Shown: positions 16,151-25,994, counted from the first letter of the stretch. The stretch: DNA of 64,000 bases from Aliihoeflea sp. 40Bstr573 (GCF_024105655.1 NZ_JAAAMH010000003.1:124001-188000), one strand, 5' to 3'. Notes: generated from the letters alone by a model not told the origin. Numbers and translations are program-made.

Positions 16151-19100
16151 CTATTCGGCGGGGGCGAGCTTTTCTTCGGTGGCAGAGGCATGCGCCAGTT
16201 CGCGCTCCAGCCGTTCTTCTTCCTCCACCTTCGGCGTTACCCAGCGGCCGAGCAACAGATAGGCGACCGGCGTCAGGTAAAGCGTCGAAAGCGTCGCGAG
16301 CCCGAGCCCGCCGACGATCACCCAGCCGAGCGCGATGCGCGCCTCGGCTCCGGCGCCGGAGGCAAGGACCAGCGGCAGGCCGCCGACGATCGTGCACAGC
16401 ATGGTCATCATCACCGGGCGCAGGCGCACGTTCGACGCTTCCTCGATCGCGTCGCGCACGTTGCGGCCGCGGTCGCGCAGCTGATTGGCGAATTCGACGA
16501 TCAGGATGCCGTTCTTGGCCATGATGCCGACGAGAAGCACCAGCCCGATCTGCGAATAGACATTGAGCGTCGTGCCGGTCATCAGCATGGCGAAGACCGC
16601 GCAGGCGAGCCCCAGCGGCACCGTCGCCATGATGATGATCGCGCTGGTGAAGCTTTCGAACTGCGCGCCCAGCACCAGGAGCACGATGACAAGCGCAAAG
16701 CCCATGATCGTGAACATCGCGCTCGACGTTTCGCCCAGCGTCGCGGCCTCCGCGAGCGGCAGCACGCGCGCGCCTTCGGGCATGTGGCGCTCTGCGATCT
16801 GGCTTGCCACAGCCAGCGCCTCGCCGAGGGGGAAGCCGTCGGCAAGCGCGGACGTGATCGCCACGGAACGCAGCTGCTCCTCGCGCGACAGTTCCGGCGG
16901 CACCGCGATCTCGCGGATCGAGGCGATTGTGGAGACGGGGACGAAGCGGCCGTCACCGGTCTTCAGATAGATGTTTTCAAGGTCGGTCGGGTCGTTGATC
17001 GGGTTGGTGGTCGAGACGAGCTTCACCGCGAAGGCGCGGTCGTCGATGAAGACCTCGCCGATTTCCCGGCCATCGAGCAGCGATTGCAGCGCCTGCGCCA
17101 GTCCGGAAATCTCGATTCCGAGGTCGGAAGCGCGGTCTCGGTCGATCGCAACGGCAAGCTGCGGCTGGGTGGATTCCGTCGAAAGGCGCGCCTGCTGGAA
17201 GCGCGGGTCTTCCTGCATGTCGGCGACGATCGCCGCTGCGGCAACGCCAAGATCCTGATAGTTGTTGCCGAGGATCGCGAATTGCAGGCCCGAGCCTGCG
17301 CCGCGAATGCCCAGGCTGTTCGGCTGGAACGCGAAGGCGCGCACGCCCGGCACCTGTTCGACCAGCCCGTTCACTTCGTCGAGGATTTCGCCCTGGCTGC
17401 GCTCGCGCTCGTCCCAGGGCGCGAGCGTCATGGCGATGAAGCCGGAATTCGTCGAGCCGCCCGAACCCGCCAGCGAGAACGTGCTTTCGATCTCGCCGGA
17501 ATCGCGCAGCGGCTGGATCAGCCGCTCCACTTCGGCCATCTGCTGGGCAAGATATTCGATCGATACGCCCTGCGGCGCGGAAATCCGCATGAAGGCGGCG
17601 GAGCGATCCTCCGGAGGCGTCAGTTCGGATTCCAGGCTGCCGAACGTCAAGGCTGCCGCGCCGGCGAAGAGAACGGAAACCATCACCACGACGACAGGCG
17701 CGTTGAGGCAGGCGGCGAGCGTGCGCCGGTAGAAGGCGGCCAGAAAGCCGCCGATCCGGCCGAGAATGCCGTTGTCGTGTCCGTCGTGACTGCCTTCCTT
17801 CAGGAGCCGTGACGCGACCATCGGGCAAAGCGACAGCGAAACGATCGACGACAGGAACACCGCGATCGCCATGACGAAGCCGAACTCGCGGAACAGTCCG
17901 CCGGCCTGTCCAGGCAGGAAGGAGAGGGGCACGAAGACGGCGACCAGTGTCGCGGTCGTCGCCAGAATGGCGAAAAAGACTTCGCGCGTGCCGAGCACGG
18001 CGGCCGCGCGCGGGCCCATGCCCTGGTTTCGCCGGCGCACGATGTTTTCCAGCACCACGATGGCGTCGTCGACGACGAGGCCGGTCGCCAGCACCAGGGC
18101 GAGCAGGGTCAGGATGTTGAGCGAAAAGCCGAGCAGATAGACCGCCGCCACCGTGCCGATCAGCGAGATCGGCAGGGCCAGCGCGGGAATGATCGTCGCG
18201 CGCCAATCGCGCAGGAAAACGAAGATGATCAGGAGGACCACCGTCACCGAGATGCCGAGTGCGATCTCGACCTCATGGATCGCGCCCTGAATGAAGGTCG
18301 CGTCGTCGCTGCGCACGGAAACGTTCATGCCCTCGGGCAATGTCGGGCGCACGCGTTCCACCGCCGCGCGCACGCCCTCGGAAATGTCGAGGGTGTTGGA
18401 CTGCGCCTGGCGGATGATGCCGAGGCCGATGCCCGGCACGCCGTCGGAACGCAGGATGGATTCGCCGATGTCGGGACCGAGCGTGACATTGGCGACATCG
18501 CGCAGGCGGGCGCCGCCCGCGATGACGATGTTCTCGAAATCCTCCGGTGTCGTCACCGGCGCCGTGGCGCGTACGACGAGATCCTGAGTGCTCGACGAGA
18601 GACTGCCGGCCGGCGTGTCGAAGGAGATGGTATCGAGCGCGGTCTGGATGTCGGCCACCGTCAGGCCGAGGCTGGCCAAGCGGTTCTGGTCGATGTCGAT
18701 GCGAAAGATCTTCTCGCGATCGCCATAGATCTGAACGTCGGCCACGCCGGGAACTGACGCGAACTGGTCGACGAGCTGGTCTTCGATGAACAGCGTCATG
18801 TCCTCGATGTTCATCGAGGACGACGTCACCGACAGGCGCATGATTGCCTGCGCATTGTCGTCCGCCTTGACGATCAGCGGCGCCTCGGCGTTGTCGGGCA
18901 GGTTGTTCTGGACGCGGCTGACCGCATCGCGCATGTCCGAGGCGGCGGTATCGAGATTGACGTTGTCGTTGAATTCCACGGTCACGCGCGAACGGCCGAA
19001 GGAGGACGAGGACGAGATCGAGTTGACGCCTGGAACGCGCGATACCGCGCCTTCGAGGATCGACGTCAGCTCCCGGTCGATGGTTTCCGCCGCCGCGCCG

Positions 19101-19288
19101 ACATAGTCGGTGCGAATGGTGATGACGGGACGATCGACATCGGGGAGTTCGCGGATTTCGACGCCGAAGAAGGCGGCAAGGCCCGCCACGGCGATCAGCA
19201 CGTTGACGACGAAGGCCAGCACCGCGCGCCGCACGAACAGGGCGGTCATGTCGTTGACGTTCCGGGTGGGGGCGGTCTCGCTCGACAT
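16151..19288 (-). CDS. RND efflux transporter, HAE1/AcrB-like inner-membrane pump
   Basis: A 1045-residue proton-driven exporter with twelve predicted membrane helices and two large periplasmic loops. The start MSSETAPTRNVNDM precedes helix 1 (AVLAFVVNVLIAVAGLAAFF). Proton-relay residues are present: Asp-Asp in TGLVVDDAIVVLENI and the Lys in GIMAKNGILIVEFANQLRD. IFVFLRDWRATIIPALALPIS and the second-half PLGLACAVFAMLMTGTTLN are typical of the HAE1 family. The adaptor gene ends 12 bases upstream, so the two form an operon; no outer-membrane factor is encoded nearby. Substrate is unknown: detergents, drugs or aromatic acids are all possible. Confidence 0.94.
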   Translation of the reverse strand: MSSETAPTRNVNDMTALFVRRAVLAFVVNVLIAVAGLAAFFGVEIRELPDVDRPVITIRTDYVGAAAETIDRELTSILEGAVSRVPGVNSISSSSSFGRSRVTVEFNDNVNLDTAASDMRDAVSRVQNNLPDNAEAPLIVKADDNAQAIMRLSVTSSSMNIEDMTLFIEDQLVDQFASVPGVADVQIYGDREKIFRIDIDQNRLASLGLTVADIQTALDTISFDTPAGSLSSSTQDLVVRATAPVTTPEDFENIVIAGGARLRDVANVTLGPDIGESILRSDGVPGIGLGIIRQAQSNTLDISEGVRAAVERVRPTLPEGMNVSVRSDDATFIQGAIHEVEIALGISVTVVLLIIFVFLRDWRATIIPALALPISLIGTVAAVYLLGFSLNILTLLALVLATGLVVDDAIVVLENIVRRRNQGMGPRAAAVLGTREVFFAILATTATLVAVFVPLSFLPGQAGGLFREFGFVMAIAVFLSSIVSLSLCPMVASRLLKEGSHDGHDNGILGRIGGFLAAFYRRTLAACLNAPVVVVMVSVLFAGAAALTFGSLESELTPPEDRSAAFMRISAPQGVSIEYLAQQMAEVERLIQPLRDSGEIESTFSLAGSGGSTNSGFIAMTLAPWDERERSQGEILDEVNGLVEQVPGVRAFAFQPNSLGIRGAGSGLQFAILGNNYQDLGVAAAAIVADMQEDPRFQQARLSTESTQPQLAVAIDRDRASDLGIEISGLAQALQSLLDGREIGEVFIDDRAFAVKLVSTTNPINDPTDLENIYLKTGDGRFVPVSTIASIREIAVPPELSREEQLRSVAITSALADGFPLGEALAVASQIAERHMPEGARVLPLAEAATLGETSSAMFTIMGFALVIVLLVLGAQFESFTSAIIIMATVPLGLACAVFAMLMTGTTLNVYSQIGLVLLVGIMAKNGILIVEFANQLRDRGRNVRDAIEEASNVRLRPVMMTMLCTIVGGLPLVLASGAGAEARIALGWVIVGGLGLATLSTLYLTPVAYLLLGRWVTPKVEEEERLERELAHASATEEKLAPAE

Positions 19289-19299
19289 CGGCGCGGTCC

Positions 19300-20466
19300 T
19301 CACGAACCGCGCGCTTCGACGGCCGGAATGCCTTCGCCGGTCTCGCCGCGACGCTGTGCGATGCGCACGTCGCCGCCCTCCCGCACGAGGTGGATGCCTT
19401 CGGAGATGATCTGCATCCCCGGCTCGACCTCGGCTGCGATCAGGATGGAGTCCGTGTTGCGCTGGACGACGCGCACGGGCACGCGGCGCGCGACGCCGTC
19501 TTCCACGGCCCAGACGAAGGCACCATCCGTGCCCCACTGCACGGTCAGCGGATCGACCGCCGGATAGGTTTCACCTGGAAAGCTCATGCGGACCTGGAAC
19601 GACATGCCTGCGCGCAGCGCGTCGCTTGGGTTTTCGATCGTGGCTTCGACGCGCAAGGTGCGGCTTTGGCCATCGACCCGGTTGTCGACGGCGCTCACCT
19701 GGCCGCGGAAAACCTCGTTGGGCCGGGCGATCAACGAAGCTTCGATCTCCGCGCCGACCTGGATGGCGCCCGCATAGCGCTCGGGCGCCCAGAAATCGAT
19801 CAGGATTGATGAGCGGTCGTCGATCGACGCGATCTCGGTCGCATTCGTCACGTAGTTGCCGACCGAGACCGGCAAAATGCCGACCACGCCCGAGATCGGC
19901 GCTTCCACCTCGCGGCGGTCGAGCGCAAGCTCGGCTTCGGCAAGTTCGAGCCGGGCATTTTCGAGGCCCAGTTGCGCCTCGGTCACCTGCACCTGCGAAG
20001 CCGTGTTGGAGGTGCGCAATTGGTTGACGCGCTCCAGCCGCGCCTGCGCATCTTCAAGCGCCAAACGCGCGCGCTCGGCCGTGATCGTCTCGGCCTGCGC
20101 ATCCAGCCGGGCAATGATGTCGCCGGCCTCGACGGTCGAGCCGGAACGAACGAGGAGTTCAGTCAGCCTTCCCGATGCAAAAGGCGTCACAGCCACCGTC
20201 TCGGCTGCGCGGCCGGTACCGATGGCCTGGAGCCGATCGTTGATCGTCGCGGTCGTCACGGGCGAGGTAATAACCCCGCCGCCGGCGCCGGGGCCGCGTC
20301 CGCCGCCGCGCCCTGCAGCGGGCGCCGCTGCTTCGGTCGAGGCGGGGGCGTTGCCGATGCCGAGCCCCGCAAGCGTCTCGCGCGATCCGGGCACGAAAAA
20401 CAGCCAGGCTGCAGCGCCGATGGCGAGCAAGGCGATGCAGACGATGAACTGTTTCCAGATCGGCAT
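19300..20466 (-). CDS. RND efflux periplasmic adaptor (membrane fusion protein)
   Basis: A 388-residue adaptor anchored by one N-terminal helix (FIVCIALLAIGAAAWLFF). A Pro/Ala/Gly linker (PAAGRGGGRGPGAGGG) is followed by the barrel-sandwich lipoyl halves (LTELLVRSGSTVEAGDIIARLD and REVEAPISGVVGILPVSVG) around a helical hairpin (about residues 130-185), then beta-barrel and membrane-proximal domains. The start at 20466 (MPIWKQF) has GGAGA seven bases upstream; earlier in-frame codons lack family likeness. It is the first gene of the efflux operon and connects the pump to an outer-membrane channel encoded elsewhere. The 288-base gap upstream to the next gene contains only a possible small ORF. 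Confidence 0.92.
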   Translation of the reverse strand: MPIWKQFIVCIALLAIGAAAWLFFVPGSRETLAGLGIGNAPASTEAAAPAAGRGGGRGPGAGGGVITSPVTTATINDRLQAIGTGRAAETVAVTPFASGRLTELLVRSGSTVEAGDIIARLDAQAETITAERARLALEDAQARLERVNQLRTSNTASQVQVTEAQLGLENARLELAEAELALDRREVEAPISGVVGILPVSVGNYVTNATEIASIDDRSSILIDFWAPERYAGAIQVGAEIEASLIARPNEVFRGQVSAVDNRVDGQSRTLRVEATIENPSDALRAGMSFQVRMSFPGETYPAVDPLTVQWGTDGAFVWAVEDGVARRVPVRVVQRNTDSILIAAEVEPGMQIISEGIHLVREGGDVRIAQRRGETGEGIPAVEARGS

Positions 20467-20638
20467 GAATGTCTCCGGTTCAGATTCCGGCCGCAGCGCG
20501 AAGTGGCCACTTGGATGCAAACGCGGCAGCATGCGAAAAGATGAGGGGCGAGGCGCCGCTCCATGAGTTATGCCAGCAGGCGTGCGGCCATGCACCAGTT
20601 TTGTTGTTAAATATCCGTAAGGAAGGGGCTTGTGGATC

Positions 20639-20758
20639 ATGCTTTCGGGCTGGAGGGCCGCACGAATGCGTGATCTAACTGCGCAAACGGACGGCTCGCG
20701 CCGCCAGGTGAACAGGCACGAGCGCCGGCAGGCGGCGCCGGACAGAGGGGCCGCATGA
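20639..20758 (+). CDS. Possible 39-residue leader ORF coupled to the glutamine-synthetase-like gene
   Basis: An ATG at 20639 opens a frame of 39 codons whose TGA overlaps the ATG of the next gene (ATGA at 20755-20758). GGAAGGGG lies upstream, at about 11 bases. The product would be Arg/Ala-rich and basic, with no membrane segment or known domain. The exact stop-start overlap hints at translational coupling or a regulatory leader, but composition could equally reflect chance in GC-rich DNA. The rest of the 288-base gap (20467-20638) shows nothing I can identify. Confidence 0.25.
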   Translation: MLSGWRAARMRDLTAQTDGSRRQVNRHERRQAAPDRGAA

Positions 20759-22125
20759 CCGGATCGCTATCTTTCGACGCATTGAAGAAGCGGGTTGCCG
20801 ACGGGTCGATCGACACCGTTCTCGTCGCCGCCGCCGACATGCAGGGCCGCCTGATCGGCAAGCGCTTCACAGGCCGCCACTTCGTCGAAAGCGCCTATGA
20901 CGAGACCCATGGCTGCAACTATCTTCTGGCCAACGACATCGATATGGAGCCGGTGCCGGGCTACAAGGCCGCAAGCTGGCAAAAGGGCTATGGCGATTTC
21001 GTCATCAAGCCGGACCTTTCCACGATCCGCCTGACGCCGTGGCTGGAAAAGACAGCCCTCGTCCTTTCCGACCTTCTCGACCATCACAGCCACGAGGATC
21101 TGCCCCATTCGCCGCGCGCGATCCTCAAGCGCCAGGTCGAGCGGCTGAAGGAGCGCGGCTATCTGGCAAATTTCGCCTCCGAACTGGAATTCTACCTCTT
21201 CGAGGAAAGCTATGACAGTGCGCGCGGGCAGGGCTGGAAGGACCTGCGCACCGCCTCTCCGCATATCGGCGACTACCTGATCCAGATCACGTCGAAGGAA
21301 GAAGAGTATATGCGCGCGCTGCGCAACGGCCTCGAGGAAGCCGGCATCCCGGTCGAAAATTCCAAGGGCGAATGGGGACCGGGGCAGGAAGAGATCAACG
21401 TCTACTATTCCGACGCGCTGGAAATGGCCGACCGCCACGTCTTCCTGAAGAACGCCGCCAAGGAGATCGCGCATCTTCAGGGCAAGGCCGTCACCTTCAT
21501 GGCGAAATACGACTATGCGCTCGCCGGCAATTCGAGCCACATCCACAATTCGCTCTGGTCGGTCAACGGCAAGACGCCGCTCTTCTTCGACAAGAAGGGC
21601 GAATACACGATGACCCCGCTGATGCGCTCATGGGTCGCCGGCCAGCTCAAATATGCGGCCGACTACACCTGGTTCCTCGCGCCCTATGTCAATTCCTACA
21701 AGCGCTTTCAGGCCGGCACCTTCGCGCCGACCAAGATGATCTGGAGCCGCGACAACCGCACGGCCGGTTTCCGCCTTTGCGGGGAGGGCACCAAGGGCAT
21801 CCGCACCGAATGCCGCATCGGCGGCGCGGACCTGAACCCCTATCTGGCCTTCGCCGCGCTCATCGCCGCCGGCCTTGCCGGCATCGACGAAAAGCTCGAT
21901 CTGCCTCCTCCCTTCGAGGGTGACGCCTACCAGGGCGCTGACCTGCCCGAAATTCCCAAGACGCTTCGCGCGGCCATCGCGACGCTGGAGCGTTCCGATA
22001 TGCTGCGCAATGCCCTCGGCCATGATGTCGTCGAACACTATCTTCACACCGCGCGCTGGGAGCAGATGGAATACGACCGCCGCGTCACCGACTGGGAACT
22101 CCATCGCGGATTCGAGCGGTACTGA
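20755..22125 (+). CDS. Glutamine synthetase family protein, likely gamma-glutamyl-amide ligase
   Basis: A 456-residue member of the GS superfamily. Active-site features include SELEFYLFE (metal ligands), the GEWGPGQEEINVYY segment and AGNSSHIHNSLW with the catalytic His. NSYKRFQAG follows, and the CRIGGADLNPYLAFAALIAAG segment is typical of the C-terminal half. It lacks the adenylylation-site context of GlnA and matches the group that ligates glutamate to amines (PuuA, IpuC-like). With an aldehyde and an iron alcohol dehydrogenase immediately downstream, it probably starts catabolism of an amine or amino alcohol. The amine itself cannot be named. No PuuB oxidase or PuuD hydrolase gene is in the window. 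Confidence 0.88.
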   Translation: MTGSLSFDALKKRVADGSIDTVLVAAADMQGRLIGKRFTGRHFVESAYDETHGCNYLLANDIDMEPVPGYKAASWQKGYGDFVIKPDLSTIRLTPWLEKTALVLSDLLDHHSHEDLPHSPRAILKRQVERLKERGYLANFASELEFYLFEESYDSARGQGWKDLRTASPHIGDYLIQITSKEEEYMRALRNGLEEAGIPVENSKGEWGPGQEEINVYYSDALEMADRHVFLKNAAKEIAHLQGKAVTFMAKYDYALAGNSSHIHNSLWSVNGKTPLFFDKKGEYTMTPLMRSWVAGQLKYAADYTWFLAPYVNSYKRFQAGTFAPTKMIWSRDNRTAGFRLCGEGTKGIRTECRIGGADLNPYLAFAALIAAGLAGIDEKLDLPPPFEGDAYQGADLPEIPKTLRAAIATLERSDMLRNALGHDVVEHYLHTARWEQMEYDRRVTDWELHRGFERY

Positions 22126-22140
22126 GAACCGGAGACGATC

Positions 22141-23523
22141 GTGGACACCATCAAACTCATCTCGCCCGTCGACGGGTCGGTCTATGCCGAGCGCCCGGTC
22201 GCGAGCGACGCCGAAATCAACGCGATCACGGAGCGTGCGAAGACCGCGCAGATCGCATGGGCGCAAACGCCGCTCGCCGAGCGCGGCCGCTACCTCCTAG
22301 CCTTCCTCGAAGCCCTCCTTGCCATGAACGAGGAGATCGTGCCGGAACTCGCCTGGCAGATGGGCCGGCCGGTGCGCTATGGCGGCGAGAAGGGCGGCGT
22401 GGAGGAGCGCACCCGCTACATGGTGGACCTTGCCGCCGCCGCGCTCGCTGATGTCCTGCCGCCGGATTCCAAGCAAGGCTTCCATCGCTATCTGAAGAAG
22501 GTTCCGCTCGGCACCGTCCTCGTCATCGCGCCATGGAACTACCCGTATCTGACCGCGATCAACACCATCGTCCCGGCGCTGATGGCGGGCAACGCCGTCA
22601 TTTTGAAGCACGCCGCGCAGACGCTTCTCGTCGGCGAGCGCTTCGCGAAGGCCTTCGAGGCGGCCGGCCTGCCGAGGGGCGTCTTCCAGAACATCGTCCT
22701 CGACCATGCGCAGACCGAGGCGCTGCTCGGCTCGGGCCGGATCGACCATTGCAACTTCACCGGCTCGGTCGCCGGCGGCCGCGCGATCGAGAAGGCCGCC
22801 GCTGGCACCTTCATGACGCTCGGCCTCGAACTCGGCGGCAAGGACCCGGCCTATGTGCTGCCCGACGTCAAGCTCGACCACGCCGTCGCCAATCTCGTCG
22901 ATGGCGCGTTCTACAATTCGGGCCAGTGCTGCTGCGGCATCGAGCGCGTCTACGTCCACGAGAAGGTCTATGACGATTTCGTCGAGGGCTTCATCGCCGA
23001 GACGAAGAACTACGTGGTCGGCAATCCGCTCGACCAGGCGACCACGATGGGCCCGATGGCGCAGCCGCGCTTTGCCGATTTCGTGCGCGAGCAGAAGGCC
23101 GAGGCCCTGCGCAAGGGCGCTGTGGCCCATGTCGGCATGAAGGTCGACGATGACCGCGAAGGCTCGCCTTATCTCGCGCCCGAGGTGCTGACCAACGTCA
23201 ACCACCAGATGAGCGTCATGCGCGAGGAGAGTTTCGGCCCCATCGTCGGCATCATGAAGGTGCGCGACGACGACGAGGCCATCCAACTCATGAATGACAG
23301 CCCCTACGGCCTCACCGCCTCGATTTGGACCACCGATGCCGACCGCGCCGCCTCGCTCGGCGACCGGATCGAGACCGGCACGGTCTTCATGAACCGCTGC
23401 GACTATGTCGATCCCGGTCTCGTGTGGACCGGCGTCAAGGACACCGGCAAGGGCGGCGCCATGGGCCGCACCGGCTACGACAACCTCACCCGCCCCAAGG
23501 GCTATCACTTGCGCGAAGTCTGA
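22141..23523 (+). CDS. NAD(P)-dependent aldehyde dehydrogenase
   Basis: A 460-residue ALDH. Key residues visible: PWNYPYLTAINTIVPALMAG (cofactor entry), the Glu of LELGGKDPAYVL, and the nucleophilic Cys in FYNSGQCCCGIERVYV. EESFGPIVGIMKV marks the C-terminal domain. It is shorter than the roughly 490-residue betaine/aminobutyraldehyde enzymes and resembles the gabD/medium-chain group. The start is GTG at 22141 with CCGGAGA upstream. It lies 15 bases after the GS-like gene and is followed by the alcohol dehydrogenase gene, so it likely oxidises the aldehyde made in the same pathway. Confidence 0.92.
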   Translation: MDTIKLISPVDGSVYAERPVASDAEINAITERAKTAQIAWAQTPLAERGRYLLAFLEALLAMNEEIVPELAWQMGRPVRYGGEKGGVEERTRYMVDLAAAALADVLPPDSKQGFHRYLKKVPLGTVLVIAPWNYPYLTAINTIVPALMAGNAVILKHAAQTLLVGERFAKAFEAAGLPRGVFQNIVLDHAQTEALLGSGRIDHCNFTGSVAGGRAIEKAAAGTFMTLGLELGGKDPAYVLPDVKLDHAVANLVDGAFYNSGQCCCGIERVYVHEKVYDDFVEGFIAETKNYVVGNPLDQATTMGPMAQPRFADFVREQKAEALRKGAVAHVGMKVDDDREGSPYLAPEVLTNVNHQMSVMREESFGPIVGIMKVRDDDEAIQLMNDSPYGLTASIWTTDADRAASLGDRIETGTVFMNRCDYVDPGLVWTGVKDTGKGGAMGRTGYDNLTRPKGYHLREV

Positions 23524-23531
23524 TCACCGAC

Positions 23532-24689
23532 ATGACCCTCACCTCCAAGTGGAACTTGCCGACCACCGTCCTCTTCGGCGCCGGCCGCATCGCCGAACTG
23601 CCCGCCATCCTCCAATCCGCCGGCATCGCGCGCCCGCTCTTCGTCACCGATCCGGGCCTTGCGAAGCTACCCGTCGTCGCCGACACGCTCGATATCCTCG
23701 ACAAGGCCGGCGTCGACCATGCCGTCTTTTCCGACGTTCGCCCGAACCCGGTCGAATCCAGCCTTGCCGCCGGCATCCAGGCGTTCAAGTTCGGCAATCA
23801 TGACGGTGTCATCGCGTTCGGCGGCGGTTCGGCGCTCGATCTTGGTAAGCTCATCGCCTTCCAGGCCGGGCAGACGCGCCCGATTTGGGACTTCGAGGAT
23901 GTCGGCGACTGGTGGACCCGCGCCGACGCATCCGCCATTGCCCCCGTCATCGCCGTGCCGACCACCGCCGGCACCGGCTCCGAGGTCGGCCGCGCGGGCG
24001 TCCTCACAAACGAGGCGACGCACACCAAGAAAGTCATCTTCCATCCGAAGATGCTGCCCGTCACCGTCATCGCCGATCCCGAACTCACGGTCGGCATGCC
24101 GAAGGCGATCACCGCCGGAACCGGCATGGATGCGCTGGCGCATTGCCTCGAAGCCTACTGCGCCCCCGGTTACCACCCAATGGCCGACGGCATCGCGCTC
24201 GAAGGCATCCGGCTCGTCCTCGAAAACCTGCCCAAGGCCTATGCCGACGGCACGGACATCGAAGCGCGCGCGCACATGATGTCGGCCGCCGCCATGGGTG
24301 CCACCGCGTTCCAGAAAGGTCTCGGCGCGATCCACGCGCTGTCGCATCCGATCGGTGCGCTCTATGACACCCATCACGGCATGACGAACGCGCTCTTCAT
24401 GCCCCATGTGCTCGATTTCAATCGCCCCGCGATCGAGGAGCGCATCGAGCGCCTCGCCGCCTATTGCGGCATTTCCGGCGGCTTCGACGGGTTTCGCGCC
24501 CGCATCATGGCGCTGCGCACCGAACTCGGCGTGCCTGAGACGCTGGGCGGCCTCATTCCCGGACTTCGCATGGATGACGCGCGCCGCGACCTGATCGCGG
24601 AAATGGCTATCGTCGATCCGACGGCTGGCGGCAATCCGGTCGAACTGACCAAGGAGGCCGCGCTGGCGCTTCTCGACAAGTCGTTGTGA
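23532..24689 (+). CDS. Iron-containing (group III) alcohol dehydrogenase
   Basis: A 385-residue enzyme of the Fe-ADH family. The NAD(P)-binding GGGSALDLGK and the phosphate loop PTTAGTGSEV are intact. The metal ligands are the Asp in GTGMDALAHCLEA, its His, and the two His in GLGAIHALSHPIGALYDTHHGMTNA. It probably oxidises an alcohol to the aldehyde used by the preceding dehydrogenase, or reduces the aldehyde when it accumulates. It begins 8 bases after the ALDH stop and ends the operon; no clear terminator was seen before the BCKDH genes. Confidence 0.92.
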   Translation: MTLTSKWNLPTTVLFGAGRIAELPAILQSAGIARPLFVTDPGLAKLPVVADTLDILDKAGVDHAVFSDVRPNPVESSLAAGIQAFKFGNHDGVIAFGGGSALDLGKLIAFQAGQTRPIWDFEDVGDWWTRADASAIAPVIAVPTTAGTGSEVGRAGVLTNEATHTKKVIFHPKMLPVTVIADPELTVGMPKAITAGTGMDALAHCLEAYCAPGYHPMADGIALEGIRLVLENLPKAYADGTDIEARAHMMSAAAMGATAFQKGLGAIHALSHPIGALYDTHHGMTNALFMPHVLDFNRPAIEERIERLAAYCGISGGFDGFRARIMALRTELGVPETLGGLIPGLRMDDARRDLIAEMAIVDPTAGGNPVELTKEAALALLDKSL

Positions 24690-24761
24690 GAAATTCATGT
24701 CCGATGAGGGGGTGACTAGGTCAGTAATCCTGTCCTAAGTTGTCCCAAAGGGAGGAATGGA

Positions 24762-25994
24762 ATGGTCGAGACACCTAAAGGCGGTCTTTTCGTGCCGGAG
24801 CCGGAAGTGCGCCCCGGTGGCCAACCGGATTTCTCCAAGGTCAAGATCCCGCGCGCCGGCTCCGTCGAGCGCCCGCCGGTCGATGTGGACCCGCGCGACA
24901 TCCGCGAGATGGCGTTCTCGATCATCCGCGTCCTCAACCGCGACGGCGAGGCGGTCGGCCCCTGGGCCGGCACCCTCTCCGACGAGGAGCTTCTGGAGGG
25001 CCTCAAGCACATGATGACGCTGCGCGCCTTCGATGCGCGCATGCAGATGGCCCAGCGCCAGGGCAAGACCTCGTTCTACATGCAGCATATGGGCGAGGAG
25101 GCGGTCTCCTGCGCTTTCCGCCGGGCCATGGAGCCCGGCGACATGAACTTCCCGACCTATCGGCAAGCCGGCCTCCTCATCGCCGGCGACTATCCGATGG
25201 TCGACATGATGAACCAGATCTATTCCAACGAGGCCGATCCGCTGAAGGGCCGGCAGTTGCCGATCATGTATTCGGCGAAGGATCACGGCTTCTTCTCGAT
25301 CTCCGGCAATCTCGGCACCCAGTTCATCCAGGCAGTCGGCTGGGCGATGGCCTCGGCCATCAAGAACGATAGCCGTATCGCGGCCGGCTGGATCGGCGAC
25401 GGCTCGACGGCCGAGAGCGACTTTCACGCCGCGCTCGTCTTCGCCTCCACCTATCGCGCGCCGGTCGTCCTCAACATCGTCAACAACCAGTGGGCGATCT
25501 CGACCTTCCAGGGCATCGCGCGGGGTGGTGCGGGCACCTTCGCCGCGCGCGGCCTCGGTTTCGGGCTTCCGGCGCTGCGCGTCGACGGCAACGACTATCT
25601 CGCGGTCCACGCGGTCGCCAAATGGGCCGTCGAGCGCGCCCGCATGGGCCTCGGCGCAACGCTGGTCGAATACGTGACCTATCGCGTCGGCGCGCATTCC
25701 ACCTCCGACGATCCGTCCGCCTACCGCCCCAAGACCGAATCCGACAGCTGGCCGCTCGGCGACCCGGTCATCCGCCTGAAGAACCATCTGATCCGCCGCG
25801 GCGTGTGGACCGACGACCGCCACAAGCAGGCCGAGGCCGAAGTGCTCGACGGCGTGATTTCCGCGCAGAAGGAAGCCGAAAAGCACGGCACCCTCCACGC
25901 CGGCGGCCGCCCTTCCGCGCGCGACATGTTCGAGGGCGTCTACGCCGAAATGCCGCCGCACCTGCGGCGCCAGCGCCAGCAGGCGGGAGTCTAG
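24762..25994 (+). CDS. bkdA1: Branched-chain 2-oxoacid dehydrogenase E1 alpha subunit
   Basis: A 410-residue thiamine-diphosphate enzyme subunit that decarboxylates the 2-oxo acids of Leu, Ile and Val. The ThDP motif is GWIGDGSTAESDFHAALVFA ending in IVNNQWAIST; RVGAHSTSDDPSAYRP is the phosphorylation-loop equivalent of the mammalian enzyme. The long N-terminal extension (VPEPEVRPGG) and the FYMQHMGEEAVSCAF segment fit the BCKDH rather than pyruvate type. The ATG at 24762 has GGGAGG six bases upstream. It heads a complete bkd operon. The gap of 72 bases upstream shows no clear promoter. Confidence 0.94.
   Translation: MVETPKGGLFVPEPEVRPGGQPDFSKVKIPRAGSVERPPVDVDPRDIREMAFSIIRVLNRDGEAVGPWAGTLSDEELLEGLKHMMTLRAFDARMQMAQRQGKTSFYMQHMGEEAVSCAFRRAMEPGDMNFPTYRQAGLLIAGDYPMVDMMNQIYSNEADPLKGRQLPIMYSAKDHGFFSISGNLGTQFIQAVGWAMASAIKNDSRIAAGWIGDGSTAESDFHAALVFASTYRAPVVLNIVNNQWAISTFQGIARGGAGTFAARGLGFGLPALRVDGNDYLAVHAVAKWAVERARMGLGATLVEYVTYRVGAHSTSDDPSAYRPKTESDSWPLGDPVIRLKNHLIRRGVWTDDRHKQAEAEVLDGVISAQKEAEKHGTLHAGGRPSARDMFEGVYAEMPPHLRRQRQQAGV

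Noticed and set aside
20504-20519. Sigma-54 promoter before the GS-like gene (TGGCCAC-N4-ATGCA)
   Set aside because: GG-N10-GC spacing is right, but the -12 lacks TTGC and such matches are frequent in GC-rich DNA; it is also 120-235 bases from any start.
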